A stretch of 64,000 nucleotides of DNA from the NCBI RefSeq assembly GCF_003859795.1, contig NZ_RQYI01000001.1, positions 1 to 64,000 on the forward strand, in the 5' to 3' direction. The position numbers and the translations under genes were made by a program. Under the pieces are notes generated by a model that worked only from the letters and a program-made list of their open reading frames with translations, had not been told where the DNA came from and made no database searches. Positions 54,809-64,000 of this stretch are shown here, piece by piece. This DNA is from Alloprevotella sp. OH1205_COT-284. Lineage in GTDB: Bacteria; Bacteroidota; Bacteroidia; Bacteroidales; Bacteroidaceae. How positions within the stretch are numbered: the stretch's first letter is position 1; each line of letters starts with the position of its first letter.

Positions 54809-55653
54809 GACGGGATTTCGGATGTAGAGCAAGAGGTGCTGTTGTCGATAATGAGAAGAGGGAGATTGCCCAGTTGGGCGGCAGCGTCGGTGAACGAACT
54901 CCAATAGCTGCCCAGCAGTCGGGAGGTGCGAGCAAGGCAGAACAAGTCGATCACGGCTTCTTCGATGCCGCGCAGTTCGGCACGACTGCCACGACAATGT
55001 TGCGTAAAGATGCGGTCGGGAAAGGTCTCGTACAATCTGTCTTTGAGCGAATTGTCGTCGGTGGCAAGAAAAAAGTCGGCCATAGGATCTTCGGAAATGG
55101 TGCGACGAATGGCTTCGAAAAACATCGGTTCGGTGCTGTGTGCCATGCTCACCGCGTTATCGGTTCGGCGAATGTGCAACCCCACGGTGTGGCGGGAGAA
55201 TGAGCGCGAAAGAGCCTCGATTTTCCGTTGCAGATGCGGCAATGGTTGCAGGCGTCGCCACATGTCGTCGGGCGTGGCACAGAGGTCATAGCCCGTGGAG
55301 ATATAAAGCCGCCGGTGGACGGCGATGCACTGTGACAGTTGCGTGGCAGTGAGATTGGAACGGAAGTTCACCCATTGCGCGTCGTAGCTAAACCGTCGCA
55401 GCAAGCCGGGGATGTGGAGGTTGGCACGGCAAACGGGCGTGTAAAACCAATTGTAGGGACGAACGGAAAAACGCTCGCCCGTGTAGGTTTCGGGTTCAAA
55501 GAGCCGATGAAGCGGAGCTGCACATTCGGCACTGACCGCCCAAGCCACCTCCACCCGACAATCGGAAAACTGCTCCGTAAGCCACAAGGCGGAGAGCGCA
55601 GCCCGAAGTCGGTTGCACAATCCGCCTTGTAGAACGAGGGTGATATGGGTCAC
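54805..55653 (-). CDS. GT-B glycosyltransferase, fucosyltransferase (NodZ/GT11-like) superfamily
   Basis: 282 aa. N-terminal [19 protein letters not shown] is the GGLGNR-type loop of fucosyltransferases; the diagnostic HxRxxD-like motif is [11 protein letters not shown]; then [14 protein letters not shown] (peptide motif II-like) and [15 protein letters not shown] (motif III-like) follow. It is predicted to transfer a deoxyhexose from a GDP-sugar to a glycan, but donor and acceptor cannot be read. The start codon is GTG. It overlaps rdgB by 4 bp, and the porZ gene follows; an envelope-glycan role is an inference from that. Confidence 0.78.
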   Translation of the reverse strand: MTHITLVLQGGLCNRLRAALSALWLTEQFSDCRVEVAWAVSAECAAPLHRLFEPETYTGERFSVRPYNWFYTPVCRANLHIPGLLRRFSYDAQWVNFRSNLTATQLSQCIAVHRRLYISTGYDLCATPDDMWRRLQPLPHLQRKIEALSRSFSRHTVGLHIRRTDNAVSMAHSTEPMFFEAIRRTISEDPMADFFLATDDNSLKDRLYETFPDRIFTQHCRGSRAELRGIEEAVIDLFCLARTSRLLGSYWSSFTDAAAQLGNLPLLIIDNSTSCSTSEIPS

Positions 55654-55716
55654 GATAAAAGTCGGTTGTCAGAATAAAAGAGGAAGCCGTTGTGTCGCGG
55701 CACGACGGCCTGATAC

Positions 55717-56739
55717 TTAGGGTACGGCGGTAGTTTCGATACCGTTTTTTTCGGCGGCCGAACTTGCCATATTGTTTTTCTTTACGCCTTTCTCGCTCTT
55801 GGCCTTAACCTTGATTTGATCAAAGCCGTAGCCAAACACGCCGTGGGCGAGGGTCTGGCTCACAAAGGCGTTGGGATCAATGCTTTGAATGATGCGGAAA
55901 ATGGTGGTCGATTCGCGCTTTTTGGCCAATACGACGAGTACTTTCCGCTCCTGTTTGGTATACCAACCTTGTCCGCTCAACACCGTCACACCGCGGTGCA
56001 ACTCGTTGATGGCGGAGGCTATGGCGTCGTATTTTTCGGAGAAGATAAGGAATTGTACGGATTTCCGACCGCTGTTGACCACGAAGTCGATCATGATGCT
56101 CATCACGATGAGCGTAGTGTAGCCGTAGAGCAGAGATTGCAAACTGCCGTTGGGCAAAAAAATCGCCGAGGTGATGATGCCCACGTCGCTGAGCATGATG
56201 AGCGTGCCGAACGACATGTCTCGATACTTGTTGACCATGGCGGCAATGACATCGGTGCCGCCGGTGGAACCGTTGCGCGAGAAAATCAAGCCCATACCCA
56301 TACCGATGATCGTTGCGCCGAAGATGCTGCTCATGAAGGCGTTGTCGACGAGAATCGGCAAATTGACACTTTGGTTGAAACCGGCGGGAAAGAGTTCGGA
56401 ATTGACTTTCCAAAGGTATTGCATCAGCCACTCCACACCCCACAGCTGAATGGTGAGCGTGGCGACAGCCAAAATGGTTTTAAGCGAAAAACGCCACGAC
56501 AATACTTTGGCCGCAATGATCAGCAGAATGGCATTGGCCAAAAAGAAAGTATATTCCACTTTCCACCAGCCCGTGGCATAGAAGATGACGGCTCCCAACC
56601 CCGTAGTGCCTCCCGGCGTGATTTCGTGGGGGACGAGGAAGCATTTGAAGCCGATGGCATAGCCGAGCAGACCGAGAAAGATGAGCAAAAAGTCTTTGAC
56701 TTCGAGCCAAACGTTGGTTTTGATTGTGGTGATGGGCAT
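55717..56739 (-). CDS. YitT-family membrane protein with DUF2179
   Basis: About 340 aa. Five to six N-terminal membrane segments (LLIFLGLLGYAIGFKCFLVPHEITPGGTTGLGA is the family start) are followed by a soluble DUF2179 domain (about 240-310; SAINELHRGVTVLSGQGWYT). The protein ends with a short low-complexity tail (KKNNMASSAAEKN). Function of the family is not established; transport is suspected. The start at MPITTIKTN (56739) was chosen since an upstream extension to 57153 lies inside leuS in a different frame and is not family-like. The leuS stop lies 53 bp upstream. Confidence 0.85.
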   Translation of the reverse strand: MPITTIKTNVWLEVKDFLLIFLGLLGYAIGFKCFLVPHEITPGGTTGLGAVIFYATGWWKVEYTFFLANAILLIIAAKVLSWRFSLKTILAVATLTIQLWGVEWLMQYLWKVNSELFPAGFNQSVNLPILVDNAFMSSIFGATIIGMGMGLIFSRNGSTGGTDVIAAMVNKYRDMSFGTLIMLSDVGIITSAIFLPNGSLQSLLYGYTTLIVMSIMIDFVVNSGRKSVQFLIFSEKYDAIASAINELHRGVTVLSGQGWYTKQERKVLVVLAKKRESTTIFRIIQSIDPNAFVSQTLAHGVFGYGFDQIKVKAKSEKGVKKNNMASSAAEKNGIETTAVP

Positions 56740-56755
56740 GAATTGAAAGTACAAG

Positions 56756-56783
56756 CCTCCTCTCCGCAAAAGCGAAGAGGAGG
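56756..56783 (-). terminator. hairpin between leuS and the YitT gene
   Basis: CCTCCTCT and AGAGGAGG form an 8-bp stem in the short leuS-yitT gap. No U-run follows, so it may be a processing or attenuation site instead. Confidence 0.35.
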
Positions 56784-56792
56784 AATGAATAA

Positions 56793-59630
56793 TTATTTTT
56801 TCAAAACAATATTGACGATGCGACCGGGAACGACAATGACTTTGGCCACTGTCATACCTTCCAGATATTTTTGGCTCTGTTCGGCGGCAAGGGCGGCCTT
56901 TTCGATGTCGGCGGCAGTGGCATCGGCGGCAAAGTCGAGCGTGAAGCGCGTTTTCCCGTTGAAGGAGATGCCGAGTGTGACACTGTCTTCTTTCAGATGC
57001 TCTTCGTTGAACTCCGGCCAACGGGCGTCGCACACGGAACCGCTGTTGCCCATGGCGTGCCACAGTTCCTCGGCGATGTGCGGTGCAAAGGGGGAGAGCA
57101 GCACCACGAAGGTTTCGAGCACGGAGCGGCTCGTGCATTTTTGTTGCGCCCATTCGCCGACGGCAATCATGAAGGCCGAAACGGAGGTGTTGTAGGAGAA
57201 CTCCTCGATGTCTTCGCTCACTTTTTTGATGAGCTTGTGCAGGCTTTTGAGGTTTTCTTTCGTCGGCGCGTCATCGGTCACGACAAAGGCGTCGCCTTTA
57301 TAGAAAAGATTCCATGCCTTTTTGAGGAAGCGGAAGCAGCCGTCGATGCCGTTAGAGTCCCACGGCTTGCTCTGATTGAGAGGGCCGAGGAACATTTCGT
57401 AGAGGCGAAGCGTGTCGGCACCGTATTTTTCGATGATCGTGTCGGGATTGACCACGTTGAACATGGATTTCGACATTTTCTCCACCGCCCAGCCGCAGAC
57501 GTAGTGGTCGTTTTCGAGCATAAATTGTGCATCGGCATATTCGGGACGCCATGCCTTGAAGGCTTCGAGATCGAGGATGTCGTTGTTGACGATATTGACG
57601 TCGACGTGTATGGGCGTGACGTCGTACTCGTCTTTCAAGCCGAGGCTGACGAAGGTGTTGGTGTCTTTGATGCGATACACAAAGTTGGAACGGCCTTGAA
57701 TCATGCCTTGATTGACGAGCTTTTGGAACGGCTCTTCTTTCGGGCTGATGCCGATGTCGAAGAGGAACTTGTTCCAAAAACGGGCGTAGATCAGGTGGCC
57801 TGTGGCGTGTTCCGATCCGCCGAGGTAGAGATCCACGTTTTGCCAATAGTTCACGGCCTTTTCGCCGACAAGAGCTTGGCGGTTGCGCGGATCCATGTAG
57901 CGCAGATAGTAGGCCGACGAACCGGCAAATCCGGGCATGGTGCTGAGTTCGAGGGGGAAGACGGTTTTGTGGTCGATGCGCGTGTTGTCCGCCACTTTAT
58001 TTTCGACGATGTCCCAAGCCCATCGGGTGGCGTTGCCGAGGGGTGGTTCGCCCGTTTCGGTGGGCAGAAATTTCGACACTTCGGGAAGTTCGAGGGGCAG
58101 GCACTCGGAGGGAATCATCCGGGGCATGCCGTCTTTATAGTACACGGGGAAGGGTTCGCCCCAATAACGCTGACGGCTGAAAATGGCATCGCGCAGGCGG
58201 AAATTGACTTTGATGCGTCCCATTCCCTGCTCGGTCACAAACTTTTTGGTGGCGGCAATGGAAGAGAGGACGTCCAAGCCGTTGAGCGAAAATCCGTGAT
58301 GAGAGGTTTTGCCCTCTTGCGGACTGTTCATCACGATGCCCTCTTTGGCATCGAAACTCTCCCGGCTCACGTCGGCTCCCTCGATGAGCGGAACCACGGG
58401 CAGCCCGAAATGGCGCGCAAAGGCATAGTCGCGGCTGTCGTGAGCCGGAACGGCCATGATGGCTCCCGTGCCGTAGCCGGCCAGCACATAGTCGGAGATC
58501 CAAATGGGAATAGCCTCGCCCGTGAAGGGATTGACGGCATAAGCTCCGGAGAACACGCCGCTCACTTTCTTGTCGGCGATGCGTTCGCGCTCGGTGCGCT
58601 TTTTGGTGGCTTCGACGTAGGCTTCGACTTCGGCGCGGTGTTCGGGGGTGGTGAGCTGTTCCACGAGTTCGCTCTCGGGAGCGAGCACCATGAACGTCAC
58701 GCCGAAGATCGTGTCGGCGCGCGTGGTGAAAATGGTGAACGTCACGTCGCTGTCTTTCACGGCAAACTTCATCTCCGTTCCTTCTGATCGGCCGATCCAG
58801 TTGCGTTGCGACTCTTTGAGCGAGTCCGTCCAGTCGATCGTGTCAAGACCGTCGAGCAGGCGTTGGGCATAGGCACTCACGCGCAAACACCATTGTTTCA
58901 TCTTCTTCTGAACAACGGGGTGTCCGCCGCGTTCCGAAACACCATCCACCACTTCGTCGTTGGCCAGCACCGTACCCAGTTCGGGGCACCAGTTCACCAT
59001 TGTTTCGCCGAGATAGGCGATTCGGTAGTTCATCAAGACTTCTTGCTGCTTCACCTCGCTCATCGCGCCCCATTCGGCTGCGGAGAAGGACAGCTCTTCG
59101 CTTTGTGCCACGTCGAGCCCGTTCGTACCTTCTTTCTCGAAATGCTCCACGAGTCGGACTATGGGCTGAGCCTTTTGGCAGCTGTTGCAATAATACGATT
59201 CAAACATGCGCTGAAACGCCCATTGCGTCCAATGGTAATATTCGGGGTCGCAGGTGCGGATTTCCCGATTCCAGTCGAATCCGAACCCGATTTTGTCGAG
59301 TTGTTCACGATAACGGGCAATGTTTTGCGCGGTGGTCACGGCCGGGTGTTGCCCCGTCTGTATGGCATATTGCTCCGCGGGGAGTCCGTAGGCATCGTAG
59401 CCCATGGGATTGAGCACGTTGTATCCGCGCAACCGCTTGTAGCGGGCGTAGATGTCAGAAGCGATGTAGCCGAGGGGGTGGCCTACGTGGAGACCGGCTC
59501 CGGAGGGATAGGGAAACATGTTGAGCACATAGAATTTCTCTTTGTCCGTGCGCTCTTCCGTGCGATAAGTTCCCTCTTTCGCCCATGTTTCACGCCAACG
59601 TTGTTCGATGTCTTTGAAATTATATTCCAT
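56793..59630 (-). CDS. leuS: leucyl-tRNA synthetase
   Basis: 945 aa, full length. It charges tRNA-Leu. The class I HIGH equivalent is [17 protein letters not shown]; the connective (editing) domain contains [19 protein letters not shown] and the [12 protein letters not shown] motif; the KMSKS site reads [15 protein letters not shown]. The anticodon-binding and C-terminal domains follow. Its own promoter (59660-59667) is upstream. The bulky length (over 850 aa) matches other Bacteroidota LeuRS with an extra insertion. Confidence 0.97.
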   Translation of the reverse strand: MEYNFKDIEQRWRETWAKEGTYRTEERTDKEKFYVLNMFPYPSGAGLHVGHPLGYIASDIYARYKRLRGYNVLNPMGYDAYGLPAEQYAIQTGQHPAVTTAQNIARYREQLDKIGFGFDWNREIRTCDPEYYHWTQWAFQRMFESYYCNSCQKAQPIVRLVEHFEKEGTNGLDVAQSEELSFSAAEWGAMSEVKQQEVLMNYRIAYLGETMVNWCPELGTVLANDEVVDGVSERGGHPVVQKKMKQWCLRVSAYAQRLLDGLDTIDWTDSLKESQRNWIGRSEGTEMKFAVKDSDVTFTIFTTRADTIFGVTFMVLAPESELVEQLTTPEHRAEVEAYVEATKKRTERERIADKKVSGVFSGAYAVNPFTGEAIPIWISDYVLAGYGTGAIMAVPAHDSRDYAFARHFGLPVVPLIEGADVSRESFDAKEGIVMNSPQEGKTSHHGFSLNGLDVLSSIAATKKFVTEQGMGRIKVNFRLRDAIFSRQRYWGEPFPVYYKDGMPRMIPSECLPLELPEVSKFLPTETGEPPLGNATRWAWDIVENKVADNTRIDHKTVFPLELSTMPGFAGSSAYYLRYMDPRNRQALVGEKAVNYWQNVDLYLGGSEHATGHLIYARFWNKFLFDIGISPKEEPFQKLVNQGMIQGRSNFVYRIKDTNTFVSLGLKDEYDVTPIHVDVNIVNNDILDLEAFKAWRPEYADAQFMLENDHYVCGWAVEKMSKSMFNVVNPDTIIEKYGADTLRLYEMFLGPLNQSKPWDSNGIDGCFRFLKKAWNLFYKGDAFVVTDDAPTKENLKSLHKLIKKVSEDIEEFSYNTSVSAFMIAVGEWAQQKCTSRSVLETFVVLLSPFAPHIAEELWHAMGNSGSVCDARWPEFNEEHLKEDSVTLGISFNGKTRFTLDFAADATAADIEKAALAAEQSQKYLEGMTVAKVIVVPGRIVNIVLKK

Positions 59631-59659
59631 GAATAGTATTATTGTTTCGTTCTAAGTTG

Positions 59660-59667
59660 CAAAGTTA
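59660..59667 (-). promoter_or_regulatory. -7 element of leuS
   Basis: TAACTTTG on the minus strand with CTTG 20 bp upstream, 30 bp before the leuS ATG. Confidence 0.6.
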
Positions 59668-59756
59668 CATTAAGGCATGCTAAATAACAAGGAAAAGCAT
59701 GAGTTTTCCGATCGGCAAGTCCGAAGAGGGTGAAGCTATTCTGCCCGAATGCGGGT

Positions 59757-60992
59757 TCAACGATTGAGCAATCGTTTGCTGAGTGCATGCACGGGATAAA
59801 CGACAGAGAGAAATCCCACGAGCACAACGGTGAAGAATACGAGGAGTACGTCTTTGAAATGAACGCTCACGGGATAGGCTCGAATGATGAAACTGTCGGC
59901 ATTTCCCAATCGAAGAAGCTCAAATTCCTGTTGTAGCCAACACAGTCCGATGCCGACAATGATACCGATGCCGGCGCCGAAAAGAGAAATAAGTCGTCCT
60001 TCGGTCATGAAGATGTTGCGAATGCTGCCCGAAGAAAGTCCGAGATGACGAAGGGTTTCGACATCTTCCCGCTTCTCGATGATGAGCATCGAAAGCGAAG
60101 AGATGATATTGAAACAGGCCACGAGAACGATGAAAGTCAGAAAAATATAAGCAATGAGTTTTTCGATCTGCATGATGCCGAACACTTCTGCCTGCTGTTC
60201 CATTCTGTCGAGCACATCGTAGCGATCGCCAACGATGTCGAGCAACTGTTTTTTAACGCGCTCCGTGTCTGCTTCGGGGTGCAATTTGAGTTCGAGGCGA
60301 GATATTTTTCCCTCTTTCTCAAAGAGCTGCGTGGCAAAATCAAGTGAGGTGAGAATATAGTGATCGTCGTATTTTCGCTGCCCCACCTCGAAAGCCACCC
60401 CATTGGAATGGAGGTTTTCGACAGAGAAAGACTCTATGGGATTTGAAATATTGATGCGTTCTCCGCTTCGTGGCGCACAAATTTGCAGTTGTCCGAAATC
60501 GACAGTGCCTATTTGTTGTGCCAACCCCTTTCCGAGAATACCATATTTAACCTCGGCGGCTTCGAGCAAAAAAGGATTTTTTTGTCCTTTCTCACCAATG
60601 AGAATGGAGCGTATCCCCGTCACGGTGTCGAAGTGTCGATCCACTCCTTTTATTTTAATGACAAGCGGATGTCCCCGAAAGAGAATCAGTGCATTTTCTT
60701 CGAGGGTGGCCGAAGCCGCTTTCACCTCTTTGTGTCGGCGAACGAGTTGGAGAATAGAGTCGTTCTCTTCGATAAATTTCCCTTTTGTCGGAACGACCAC
60801 CAGCTCCGGATCGAAAGCGGTGTAAAGACTGCCGATCAAATCACGAAAACCATTGAACACGCTGAGCGTGCAAATCATGGCTGCCGTGGCCAGTGCGATG
60901 CCTCCGACGGCAATGGCCGAGATGAGATTGATGGCGTTGTGGCTCTTTTTGGAAAAGAGATAGCGGCGGGCGATGAAAAAAGAAAAAGACAT
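59757..60992 (-). CDS. LolC/LolE-like lipoprotein-transport permease (FtsX family)
   Basis: 411 aa. One N-terminal membrane helix (ISAIAVGGIALATAAMICTLSVF), an extracytoplasmic MacB-like domain (about 45-270), and three C-terminal membrane segments (from LIAYIFLTFIVLVACFNII). This is the layout of the FtsX-type permease of the Lol lipoprotein-release system. The start motif FFIARRYLFSKKSHNAINLIS is typical of LolC/E in this phylum. The partner ATPase (LolD) is not in this window. It follows rbfA by 4 bp, so the two are probably cotranscribed. Confidence 0.85.
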   Translation of the reverse strand: MSFSFFIARRYLFSKKSHNAINLISAIAVGGIALATAAMICTLSVFNGFRDLIGSLYTAFDPELVVVPTKGKFIEENDSILQLVRRHKEVKAASATLEENALILFRGHPLVIKIKGVDRHFDTVTGIRSILIGEKGQKNPFLLEAAEVKYGILGKGLAQQIGTVDFGQLQICAPRSGERINISNPIESFSVENLHSNGVAFEVGQRKYDDHYILTSLDFATQLFEKEGKISRLELKLHPEADTERVKKQLLDIVGDRYDVLDRMEQQAEVFGIMQIEKLIAYIFLTFIVLVACFNIISSLSMLIIEKREDVETLRHLGLSSGSIRNIFMTEGRLISLFGAGIGIIVGIGLCWLQQEFELLRLGNADSFIIRAYPVSVHFKDVLLVFFTVVLVGFLSVVYPVHALSKRLLNR

Positions 60993-60996
60993 GATC

Positions 60997-61332
60997 CTAT
61001 TGATGAAGGAGTTTGTCTATGTTTTCAAGATAATCCAGCGAATCGTCGATGAAAAATTTCAATTCGGGAATGATGCGCAACTGATGCCGAACACGGGTGC
61101 CCAACTCATAACGCAGGGAAGAGGCATTTTGGGTGATATTGTTCAGTATTTCTTCGCCTCTTTCCGAGGGGAAGATACTCAAATAAGCCCGACAGATACT
61201 CATATCGGGACTGATGTAGCATTTGCTGACCGACACGAGCACACCGGGCATGGCTTTGGTTTGAAGCAGGAAGATGTCGCTGAGCTCTTTTTGCAGCAAG
61301 CGCGATATTTTTTGTTGGCGTGTGGTTTCCAT
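60997..61332 (-). CDS. rbfA: ribosome-binding factor A
   Basis: 111 aa, normal length. Binds the 30S subunit late in maturation and helps 16S rRNA processing. It has the KH-like RbfA fold: TRQQKISRLLQKELSDIFL at the start, MPGVLVSVSKCYISPDMSICRAYLSIFP in the middle, and LRYELGTRVRHQLRIIPELKFFIDDSLDY at the C-terminus. It lies 21 bp after the O-methyltransferase gene and 4 bp before the LolC-like gene in the queA-folK-omt-rbfA-lolC unit. Confidence 0.95.
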   Translation of the reverse strand: METTRQQKISRLLQKELSDIFLLQTKAMPGVLVSVSKCYISPDMSICRAYLSIFPSERGEEILNNITQNASSLRYELGTRVRHQLRIIPELKFFIDDSLDYLENIDKLLHQ

Positions 61333-61353
61333 TGTGTTTCAAAAAGGAGAAAA

Positions 61354-61995
61354 TTATGATGATTTTTTTCGTATGAGTGTCAAGCCGTCGCGAATGGGAA
61401 GGATGACGTTTTCCACTCGATGATCGGCCGCAATTTTGTCGTTGAACGCTCTTATGCCGACGGTTTGAGGGTCTTGTCGTTCGGTTTCAACGACATGTCC
61501 GTCCCAAAGCGTATTGTCGGCAATGATGTATCCGCCGACATTGAGCAGAGGCATGACCAAATCGAAATACTCGCAATAATCTCGCTTGTTGGCATCCATA
61601 AACACGAGATCGATATTGAGATTCATGGCAGGGAGCAGGGTGCGTATGTCGCCGATGACCATTTCGATATTCACGCTTTTGCTCCACGGACTTCCTTCGA
61701 GCCACGGCCGCGTGAAATCCTCTTGTTCATCGTTGATTTCAAACGTGATCAGGCGGCTGCCTTCGGGCATGCCCGATGCCATTGCCAAAGCCGAATATCC
61801 CGAATAAGTTCCGATTTCGACCACAGTTTTCGGGGCGATCAGCTCACAGAGCATTTTGAGCAACTGTCCCTGCAAATGACCGCTGGCCATGCGCGGACGT
61901 ATGAGCTGCAAATTCGTTGCCCGATAAAGACGACGAAGATAGGGATGTTCGGCCGTGATGTGATCGAGGATGTAGTCGTCGAGTGTTTCTGACAT
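61354..61995 (-). CDS. O-methyltransferase, class I SAM-dependent (COMT-like)
   Basis: 213 aa. A small O-methyltransferase of the family-3 type. The N-terminal helices (about 1-50) precede the SAM motif TVVEIGTYSGYSALAMASG. LITFEINDEQEDFTR and LDLVFMDANKRDYCEYFDLV supply the second motif and the metal-binding aspartate region, then GGYIIADNTLWDG. Such enzymes methylate small catechol-like or other hydroxylated molecules; the natural substrate in Bacteroidota is unknown. It lies between folK (6-bp gap) and rbfA. Confidence 0.92.
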   Translation of the reverse strand: MSETLDDYILDHITAEHPYLRRLYRATNLQLIRPRMASGHLQGQLLKMLCELIAPKTVVEIGTYSGYSALAMASGMPEGSRLITFEINDEQEDFTRPWLEGSPWSKSVNIEMVIGDIRTLLPAMNLNIDLVFMDANKRDYCEYFDLVMPLLNVGGYIIADNTLWDGHVVETERQDPQTVGIRAFNDKIAADHRVENVILPIRDGLTLIRKKSS

Positions 61996-62001
61996 CTTTA
62001 C

Positions 62002-62901
62002 TTAGAGAAACAACTGATAAACATTCGTTTCGCGAGGCTCAAACCCTTCTTTCCGATAAAGTTCATTGGCTTCGACACGAGAGGGACGAGAGGTGAGCAT
62101 CACTTTTTTAACTCCCAATGCCACGGCTTTTTGTTTTGCCCACTCCAACAAACGGTGGCTCAATCCTCTGCCCCGATAGGCAGGGTCGATCACGACGTCT
62201 TCTATCCAAGCCTTTCGTCCGGTCGGACTGAAAGTTGTGCAAAGCGTGATCATTCCGCAAGGCCTTGTCGTGCCGTTTTCTCTGTGGAGCAACAACGCCA
62301 AATGGTTTTCGGAAGAGCCGATGAGGTGCCGATAGTCTTCCCACGACAGCGACTTTCCGGGAGAGAGCATCTCGATGAGGGCAACGACAGCTTCCCATTC
62401 GGACATGTCGGCCGTTTTCGGTTCCGTTACGACAAAAGGCAGGAGTTCGTGTTCCATTTCCGAGAAAGTTTTGAAAGGCGGCAGTGCATATTGTTCTTTG
62501 GGAGCAATCTCTGCCAGCGGTTGCATGACAAACGATCGGTTTCCCATTTCGGGATGAGGAAGTTTGAGCATGTCGGTGTCCACCACGAGCGTGCCATATT
62601 GCAGGAGGTCGATGTCTATGGTTCGATCAAAATGAACGCCATTCACGCTTTTGCGATGACGGCCGAGCTCTCGTTCTATCTCTTGCGTCAGGCGCAACAC
62701 CTCGAAAGCCGGCAAGTCGGTTTCAAAGCAAGCGGCAGCATTGAGAAAAAGATGCTCGGAATCCATATCCGCCGGCCATGTTTCGTAGAAGTCCGAGCGT
62801 CGAAGCAAAGAGCCGATACGCCGTTCGATGCTTTCGATCGCATGATTCAGATTTTCAGATCTGTTTCCGAGATTGGAGCCAAGACCGATATACAGTTTCA
62901 T
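62002..62901 (-). CDS. folK: HPPK (FolK) fused to a GNAT acetyltransferase
   Basis: About 299 aa, roughly twice a normal HPPK. Residues 1-140 are 6-hydroxymethyl-7,8-dihydropterin pyrophosphokinase: LYIGLGSNLGNR, the catalytic FDRTIDIDLLQYG (Asp95, Asp97), and LPHPEMGNRSFVMQPL. Residues about 165-299 form a GNAT fold: AWIEDVVIDPAYRGRGLSHRLL contains the acetyl-CoA R-G-x-G loop, followed by GVKKVMLTSRPSRVEANELYRKEGF. HPPK is a folate-pathway kinase. The acetyltransferase substrate is unknown. The start at 62901 is fixed by the HPPK N-terminus. It follows queA by 19 bp. Confidence 0.92.
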   Translation of the reverse strand: MKLYIGLGSNLGNRSENLNHAIESIERRIGSLLRRSDFYETWPADMDSEHLFLNAAACFETDLPAFEVLRLTQEIERELGRHRKSVNGVHFDRTIDIDLLQYGTLVVDTDMLKLPHPEMGNRSFVMQPLAEIAPKEQYALPPFKTFSEMEHELLPFVVTEPKTADMSEWEAVVALIEMLSPGKSLSWEDYRHLIGSSENHLALLLHRENGTTRPCGMITLCTTFSPTGRKAWIEDVVIDPAYRGRGLSHRLLEWAKQKAVALGVKKVMLTSRPSRVEANELYRKEGFEPRETNVYQLFL

Positions 62902-62920
62902 AACGTCTTTTACAACGATC

Positions 62921-63976
62921 TTAATCCACAATCAGCATGACATCGCCATAAGTACCGAAACGATAACCCTCCTTGATGGCTTCCTCATAGGCAGCCATGG
63001 TATAATCATAGCCTCCGAACGCCGCGGTGAGCATGAGCAGCGTGGAGAGCGGCATGTGGAAATTGGAGAACATGGCGTTGGCCACCGAAAAATCATGGGG
63101 TGGGAAGATGAATTTGTTTGTCCACCCTTCGTATTCTTTGATGTGCCCTTCGGTGCTCACTGAGGCTTCGAGTGCGCGTTGCACCGTCGTTCCCACCGCA
63201 CATATTTTGCGCCCTTCGTCTTTGGCCTTATTGACGATCGAGCAACATTCGTGATTGACAAACATTTGCTCGCTGTCCATTTTGTGTTTGGTCAAATCTT
63301 CCACATCAGTTTGTCGGAAGTTGCCCAATCCGCAGTGCAGGGTGATAAATGCACTTTCAATGCCTTTTATCTCCATTCGCTTCATCATCGACTTACTGAA
63401 ATGCAAGCCTGCCGTAGGAGCGGTGACGGCACCTTCGTGTTTGGCAAAGATACATTGGAAACGCTCCAAATCTTCCGGTTCGGAGGGTCGTTTGATGATT
63501 TCGTGAGGAATGGGAGCTTCTCCGAGGGCATAGAGCGATTTTTTGAACTCTTCGTGCTCTCCGTCGTAAAGAAAGCGGAGTGTTCGTCCTCTCGACGTGG
63601 TGTTGTCGATCACTTCGGCCACGATCGAATTGTCGTCGCCGAAATACAATTTGTTGCCGATGCGAATTTTACGCGCCGGATCGACCAACACATCCCACAA
63701 TCTGAGATCTCTGTTCAATTCGCGCAACAAAAACACCTCGATGCGTGCGCCCGTTTTCTCTTTGTTGCCATAAAGTCGGGCAGGAAACACCTTGGTGTCG
63801 TTGAACACAAACACATCGTGCTCGTCGAAGTATTCCAAGAAATCTTTGAACATCCGATGCTCAATTTCTCCCGTTGTGCGATGAAGCACCATCATTCGAG
63901 ATTCATCTCTGTGGGGAGTGGGATATTCGGCTATTTGCTCTTCGGGGAGTTTAAACTTGAATTGTGAGAGTTTCAT
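62921..63976 (-). CDS. queA: S-adenosylmethionine:tRNA ribosyltransferase-isomerase
   Basis: 351 aa, full length. It makes epoxyqueuosine in tRNA by transferring the ribosyl part of SAM. The N-terminal half has [24 protein letters not shown] and [15 protein letters not shown]; the C-terminal half has [33 protein letters not shown] and [37 protein letters not shown]-like segments ([23 protein letters not shown]). It is the first gene of the unit queA-folK-omt-rbfA-lolC in the window; its promoter was not identified in the 24 bp that remain. Confidence 0.95.
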   Translation of the reverse strand: MKLSQFKFKLPEEQIAEYPTPHRDESRMMVLHRTTGEIEHRMFKDFLEYFDEHDVFVFNDTKVFPARLYGNKEKTGARIEVFLLRELNRDLRLWDVLVDPARKIRIGNKLYFGDDNSIVAEVIDNTTSRGRTLRFLYDGEHEEFKKSLYALGEAPIPHEIIKRPSEPEDLERFQCIFAKHEGAVTAPTAGLHFSKSMMKRMEIKGIESAFITLHCGLGNFRQTDVEDLTKHKMDSEQMFVNHECCSIVNKAKDEGRKICAVGTTVQRALEASVSTEGHIKEYEGWTNKFIFPPHDFSVANAMFSNFHMPLSTLLMLTAAFGGYDYTMAAYEEAIKEGYRFGTYGDVMLIVD

Positions 63977-64000
63977 TATCGTGAAGGATGATTGAAAATT

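Overview
The window reads as chromosomal DNA of a Bacteroidota member, most likely Porphyromonas or a close relative. Three things point there: a complete type IX secretion core (porP-porK-porL-porM-porN) plus a PorZ homologue; promoters of the Bacteroidota type (TAnnTTTG at -7, TTTG or TTG about 20 bp upstream); and a gene set (LuxS, OxyR, AhpCF, Bcp, PckA, three FKBP-type isomerases) typical of host-associated Porphyromonas. The species was not determined. I saw no rRNA, tRNA, CRISPR array, intact insertion sequence or prophage.

Layout. 0-5 kb: an SLC13/TrkA-C permease and three tandem FKBP-type peptidyl-prolyl isomerases. 5-8 kb: a YfhO membrane protein, divergent from the pfs-luxS pair. 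9.3-17.3 kb: a redox/peroxide block (nitroreductase, YaaA, an AlbA_2/Schlafen-type protein broken by one extra A, Bcp, OxyR, AhpC, AhpF) with a readable OxyR operator in front of ahpC. 17.7-31.6 kb: housekeeping genes, mostly on the minus strand (RNase R, MurI, OmpH, Nth, RibE, nitroreductase, MutS, UvrA, PrmC). 31.6-37.1 kb: a sulfatase-fold membrane enzyme, an MsbA-type ABC exporter and Upp. 37.2-43.5 kb: porPKLMN. 44.3-46.1 kb: two poorly characterised Bacteroidota genes. 46.3-50.9 kb: aminopeptidase P, a C1B cysteine peptidase and PckA. 51.3-59.6 kb: HU, PorZ, RdgB, a fucosyltransferase-like GT, YitT and LeuS. 59.8-64 kb: LolC-like permease, RbfA, O-methyltransferase, a FolK-GNAT fusion and QueA.

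The most unusual content is intergenic. Six places hold short arrays with an exact 21-bp period: a degenerate 15-bp palindromic core (ideal CTACCTCAGAGGTAG) followed by a 6-bp A/T-rich spacer. Three of them are joined to a ~410-bp composite element repeated at 13.2, 23.8 (inverted) and 43.7 kb. That element is made of GTGAAGGCA words arranged as nested inverted repeats, then an alternating CGCGCGTGCGCGCG tract, then the 21-bp array. A fourth array (36.2 kb) follows a region of the same architecture built from a different word (ATGTAGACA). Paired changes between copies of a 27-bp stem suggest the fold is kept. I found no reading frame conserved in all copies. I regard this as the best candidate for an undescribed element in the window.
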